A stretch of 60,000 nucleotides of DNA, taken from Takakia lepidozioides (Eukaryota; Streptophyta; Takakiopsida; Takakiales; Takakiaceae). Shown here one piece after another: positions 55,775-60,000 of this stretch (position 1 is the first letter of the stretch; every line of letters begins with the position of its first letter). The translations under genes were made by a program, and so were the position numbers. The notes beneath the pieces are model-generated. The model ran no database searches, was not told the origin of the DNA, and saw nothing but the letters and a program-made list of their open reading frames with translations. Location of the stretch: NCBI GenBank assembly GCA_030704615.1, contig CM060733.1, positions 68,946,001 to 69,006,000 on the forward strand, read 5' to 3'.

Positions 55775-56840
55775 TTATTTCCCACCTATAACCATCTCTC
55801 CATCTTGAAATGCACACCCCCAGTTATCTGCAAATGGCTTGTCGACCCTAAGCAAGGGTTTGTCACAACAAATGATATAAAAATCAGCACCCTCGTCATT
55901 TTTTGGCTCGGCATTGACCACAAAATTGTCCCCAATTTCCAGGGCAGAGGCAAAACTTTCCTCATCTCCTCCAAATTCCCACTCTTCATTCTCGTTTACC
56001 TCACCCACCGCCTTTCTCACAACATCCGTGTTCTTTGGTTCCAACGCTCGAAGCCTCCATTTTCGAGTGTGGGCAATATTCACACACTTCTCCCAGTCAT
56101 GGTCCAAACAAAACGCACAGAAACAAGACAAGTCCCTAACCTGAAGCTTTGTAGGATCCTTGGCATTGATGGCCATAATGCAATGTAATTTCCTACTTCC
56201 AGCCACCGTCTTGCAACCCCACGAAGCTCTACGATCAACATCTGTCTTGCCAATATGCCAAAAAATCCTTTTCAAGGGTTTCTTTTGTTTGGCATACGAG
56301 GTTGCAGGCCTTTCCGATAATTGACCTTGCAAAAAAGTTACTGCATCAGCAGCACTTTGTAGCTTAGTCCCATGAGTTTTCAATTGCTCCGTGCGTAAGG
56401 CCCTCTTTACAACTGCCCAAGCACCATCATGTTCCCCTTTGCCATGGTCTGATCCAAAGAAATTCCAAGCCATGGTACAACCAGATGTAATGCTAGGATA
56501 TCTACTGATAAAATACCATGCCTTAGCACCCTTGAATTGAGCCGCACATCCGTCTGACCACACACAATGGTGGTCAGGAATGAACCCCAAGCCAACAAGA
56601 TACTGCCAATGCAGTTGCATGCAATGTTGAACGAAAAGAGAATCATGCGTTCCGTCGTCACTGATATAAAAATGAATCTCTTTTAAAATGGCTGAATCTG
56701 GGTCATTTGCCTTGGCTTTTGGATTGTGTCTATACGTGATATGGACAAGAATAGCAATCTGAAAAGAATGCCAATGCATTTCCTGGACCTCATTTTGGTC
56801 CTGAAATGCATAGTTCTCCGCAAAGTCTATCACAAATGGA
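55775..56840 (-). pseudogene. Catalytic half of a DDE-type transposase-like protein
   Basis: The minus-strand frame has FHVHITYRHN-like sequence at its start (real product from about FAENYAFQDQNEVQEMHWHS), then WSDGCAAQFKGAKAWYF (about 56510-56575), FFGSDHGKGEHDGAWAVVKR (about 56400-56465), a CFCAFCLDHDWEKC cysteine cluster (about 56095-56140) and an acidic C-terminal region ending DNWGCAFQDGEMV. The S-D-G and HGKG..DGA motifs occur in a widespread group of eukaryotic transposase-derived proteins whose superfamily name I will not assert. The frame is intact to the window of the junction but lacks its N-terminus, which is found on the other strand. Confidence 0.6.
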
Positions 56841-57525
56841 GAGAAAAGCCAGAGCAGGAAAAAGACAAAGGGATTACAGAGCTGCCTTAAAAGTGAGACA
56901 AGCGGCATTGAAAGCTGAAAGTAATTGCACTCCAGCCTTGCCTTTGACAAGACGAGCATTGCGAGAGAAGGTATTCGATATTGCACAGAGTTGTAGCACA
57001 TCATTGTGTAGCCTTGGAGATGTGGAGGTCCAAAAACAGGTTTGGGGTAGGGTCATAGACCACAACCTGTTGAGGCATGCTAGGCCAAGCCATTTTCTTT
57101 CTACAAAAGATACACAGGCACAAGCTGCCATAGTGAGCAATGTTAGAAGAGGTTTGCTTACTGTAAAGGGTGCCCAATCTAAAGATCATTTGGCTGCCAA
57201 GCATGCCACCATTAGCATGGCGGTTGGTACAAATTTGTCGGGAGTTAGGGCTACAGCACGAGCTCTAGGGGTCAACAGAAGCAATGTGACGGCAACGGTA
57301 CTACGCCGACGTGTTATTGATGGTGATGGGCAAGGTTTGTGGGCTTTGAGTGGAAGAAAGAAAAGAATGAATGTAGTTTCAGATGATACCAGGCATATCG
57401 TGGAAGACTGGTGGGAGACTGAGACGACAGTTTCCCCAAACAAAAAGGATGTCACCAGAAGAAGGATTGCAAGAAAACAGGACGAAGCAAGAGCAACTCA
57501 TTATTTGATGGAATCTCAAGTATGA
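56836..57525 (+). pseudogene. N-terminal (helix-turn-helix) half of the same transposase-like protein
   Basis: From MERKARAGKRQRDYRAALK (56836) the frame is basic, then holds SGVRATARALGVNRSNVTAT, a good helix-turn-helix-like segment, and WWETETTVSPNKKDVTRRR, ending HYLMESQV with TGA at 57523. The catalytic part expected to follow lies on the opposite strand starting within about 30 bases of this ORF's start. This arrangement suggests an inversion. Confidence 0.5.
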
Positions 57526-57890
57526 GTTCCAACCAATCTGATGTACAACAATTCATGAGCATAGTTCATGTTTCGTTGAGTTTGATTGACATGGTCTTCG
57601 TGCTTGATGACAGCTTGTGCTTGCATGGTTTCCTAAGTTACTCTTCTTTCTTTATTGACATATTGCATGTTATTACATGTACTTTTATGGACCTTGTACA
57701 TAATAAAGTATTGTTCTATAGTGGTGGTTTATGTCATTGCCGTGGCCTTTGCTTTGTTTTGGTACTTCAGTTGACAAACTACTTTGTCAATTTTTTGTTC
57801 TTTGAACTTTGGTATGGAGCAGTTCTGGAGAAGTTTGGTACTTGCACTCCATGTCACTTAAGTACTGTCTAAGTATTATTTACACCTTAG
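57526..57890. other. Spacer next to element C
   Basis: An open frame (57522-57872) overlaps the preceding stop as ATGA but is hydrophobic low-information sequence with no domain. The last bases before 57891 (CTTAG) are the candidate target-site bases of element C. Confidence 0.4.
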
Positions 57891-58907
57891 TGTCGAGCGG
57901 CTTTTACTCACCCATCCCTTCGCTATCCGAGGTGGAAACTCCAAGATAGAAGAGTTGGATATCTCTAAACACTCAGCCCGCTCAGAACAATCAGTCATGA
58001 CCTACAGCTAGTGAATCATGGTTGTGCTTCCTATTTGTATTTCTTCTTGCCTTCATGTTAGCAAATTACCTTACTGTGTATACTGAAGCATCAGATTGAT
58101 TCAGTAACTAACAGGTTCCATTCACTCATCCATTCATTCCACAGCTTCACTCATGTCTCTCTACACAGTGTGATTGTATCGAATAAGTATCAGATTAAGA
58201 TTTATCAGGTATCAGGCCAATGCCATGGTGTCCCTAATCTGCCCTACTGTATGATTCTGTAGTTTGCATGAATTAAGCATCGATCCAGTCATCTTCCCAT
58301 CTTCGCCGTTTCCTCCATCCCTAGTTCCGTTTCCGCTCTCCGCTTCATCTCCTCTCCCCCTGACCAAGTCGCTCTCCCAGAAGTGATCCCCCCTTCCTTG
58401 CTGCTCTCCCTCAACTACATGCAAGCTGTTCTAACCACCTAACTAACTAACTAACTGTCACCCCAAGAAGTAACACGTTTCCCCTGCAGATGTCGTTCCC
58501 ACACAGTCGTTCCCTGCCAATGATAACCGTTCCCTATGTACGATGTGACTGGCTGTGCCAAACTGTGTCGGGCTGTGACTGTGCCAAGCTGTGACTGGCT
58601 ATGTTGGGCTGTGATTGGCTGTGTGAAACTGTGTGAAACTGTGTCGGGCTGTGTCGTGCTATGTCTGACTGTGCGAAGCTGTGTCAAGTCGTGATAGACT
58701 GTGACGAGCTGTGACTGGCTGTGTGAGGCTGTGTCGGGCTGTGACTGGCTGTGTAAGCATGTCTACCCCCCCCCCCTCTCCTAAAGCCTGCGTCTGTCAC
58801 CCCTAAGGCCTCTGTCGGTCTAAGTCTACCATCCATAAGTCTGCGCAAAAATTAAGGGTACCCCACAGAACCCGTAAAAACGTCTAAGTCCCAAACACCC
58901 TCTAACA
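57891..58907 (-). repeat. 3' LTR of element C (inverted copy of the element A family, 1017 bp)
   Basis: Read on the minus strand it starts TGTTAGAGGG at 58907 and ends CGCTCGACA at 57891. It is clearly related to the element A LTR, but longer and diverged. It has the long CACAG/CTGTG array (about 58540-58760) and the last 108 bases align with element A without any indel. Confidence 0.9.
58540..58760 (-). repeat. CACAG word array in the element C LTR
   Basis: About twenty imperfect words of the form GTGACTGGCTGTG, GTGTCGGGCTGTG on the plus strand, that is CACAGCC words on the element's own strand, with 9-11 bp spacing. Longer than the array in element A. Confidence 0.8.
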
Positions 58908-60000
58908 TTACCCCTCCCCCTCTCAAAAAGCCGTGTCCTCACGGTTTACTGCTTAGGATCAGCAAACCTTTGTGAGCGAGCACCCTTCTGACGGTGAGAG
59001 TCTCTTGAAGGGCTTTGTGTGCGAGCTCGAGCCCTATCACTGGCTGATGGAGGTGATTGAGCACCAAATGGAAATGTCTGACCCGCCTGTGGTTGATAAC
59101 GAGGTAACCTCTCAGGCATAGGAGATCCCCGTCGTTTCTTCTCCGCCATCTGGAGGGCATAGTCCTCCGCCATGTCAAAAGGTTCCTCTGAAGAATCAGT
59201 AGTATCAGAATCATCTTCCTCCCTGAGGTGTTTTGGTGGCCGAACTTTAAGTGGCTCCTCCGGAATCCTGCATGGCATACAATGTTGGCCCACCATGTCT
59301 GGAAGCTTAAACTGTACTACTTGTTGTAAACGTTTGCAAGCAAAATGAGTGAACTCCCTGAACTCCTTGGCCGTATAGGTGAGAGGTGTGCCAATGACTT
59401 TGGAACAATGTATGTATTTCCAAGCTTCATGTCTCTTATAGAAAATATCATCAGGGCCCAATTTTTCTTTGACCAAGTTGTTCCAAGTCAAATCAAACGA
59501 AGCTGGGAATCCTTCTGCATCATGACTTTCGCATCATAAAGATACATATGGGGCGGAACTGAAGGTAAGACCCAATGATCCCCACTGAAATAACTCAAAA
59601 ATCGTGATTGCATCTTCTGCTACTCAATGTGATAATGTGCCATGAAACAAGCAGCATAGTACAATCCACAGCCCATGACAATACTAGATGCCTCCTTGGT
59701 CTTGGTGTAGATATACCCATGAACAACCTGGAAGGCAATTAATTTCTTCAGCATGGTGCCTACCTCAGACCAGTACCTTGCAAAATGATGATCCTCAATG
59801 GGTCGATTGTTCGGAAGAACCTTAGTCCGAGTTGCCACTGGCAACCAAATGCACATGATCTGGTAATAATGTGCCAAAGATTGGGGAGGACTGAATTCAT
59901 TCCAAGCCAAATCCATCACAATGGGAATTTGGTTGAAGGGCATAATCATAGCCCGATTGTACTCCCGCGCAGCAGGAGTCCTAGGTGGGTTGAAAGCAGC
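58908..60000 (-). pseudogene. 3' part of element C: polypurine tract and post-integrase ORF
   Basis: A GAGAGGGGGAGGGG tract (58911-58925) precedes the LTR on the minus strand. The ORF then runs from the window edge to the stop at 58946, in two pieces: 59949-59620 (MIMPFNQIPIVMDLAWNEFS, LPNNRPIEDHHFARYW, SIVMGCGLYYAACF) and 59491-58946 (DDIFYKRHEAWKYIH, LPDMVGQHCMPC, KKRRGSPMPERLPRYQP). A TAG at 59617 replaces a glutamine codon of element A (C to T), and a frame change lies near 59480. Its protein sequence stays close to that of element A, which supports a real, selected product in the family. Confidence 0.85.

Noticed and set aside
55775-57004. A single 409-residue minus-strand protein starting at 57004
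   Set aside because: The first 55 or so residues lie opposite the plus-strand helix-turn-helix ORF and look like its shadow (hydrophobic, no motif). Only the part from about 56840 downwards looks coding.
57522-57872. ORF overlapping the previous stop as ATGA, suggesting translational coupling
   Set aside because: Hydrophobic low-information sequence in eukaryotic DNA without a domain; the overlap is likely chance.
1-60000. CRISPR arrays, operons, or bacterial features
   Set aside because: No regularly spaced identical repeats with unique spacers and no bacterial genes; the CACAG arrays are continuous tandem words without spacers.

Overview
The window looks like repeat-rich nuclear DNA of a land plant, with a fern, lycophyte or similar non-seed plant the most likely source. 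The basis is a typical intron-containing plant AHL gene, relics of PLS-class pentatricopeptide (PPR) genes, plant-style LTR retrotransposons, a plant-type LINE tail and long gene-poor stretches. No bacterial or organellar genes are seen. The species cannot be fixed from the sequence alone.

Positions 1-12751 hold a large Ty3/gypsy element (element A): a partial 5' LTR, leader ORFs, gag, protease-RT-RNase H, integrase, a long uncharacterised ORF after integrase, and a 3' LTR. It appears to be nested in a second gypsy element (element B, 12752 to about 21.0 kb). Element B is the most interesting object here. Between protease and RT it encodes a C5 cytosine DNA methyltransferase domain (motifs I, IV, VI, VIII and the C-terminal motifs are visible), and its integrase ends in a PHD finger instead of a chromodomain. 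One retrotransposon therefore carries both a DNA-methylation 'writer' and a putative histone 'reader'. This copy is broken by stops and frameshifts, so it is a relic of a once functional design.

From 21 to 31 kb there is mostly unassigned DNA with microsatellites, a MITE-like element and a tRNA-like SINE copy. From 35654 down to 31159 on the minus strand lies the one complete host gene I can assemble: a seven-coding-exon AT-hook (AHL) DNA-binding protein of about 384 residues, with splice sites and phases that agree.

From 38 to 58 kb the window is a repeat graveyard: a fold-back element built of TACCAG/CTGGTA words, a second SINE copy, an integrase fragment, PPR pseudogene units with a repeated tail, duplicated LINE 3' ends, inverted repeats, and a transposase split into two head-to-head halves. 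From 57891 to the end lies the 3' part of another copy of the element A family, in inverted orientation (element C). It lets the LTR and the post-integrase ORF be compared between copies.

Frameshifts in elements A and B are common, and some may be assembly errors rather than decay. Exon ends outside the AHL gene are not claimed.
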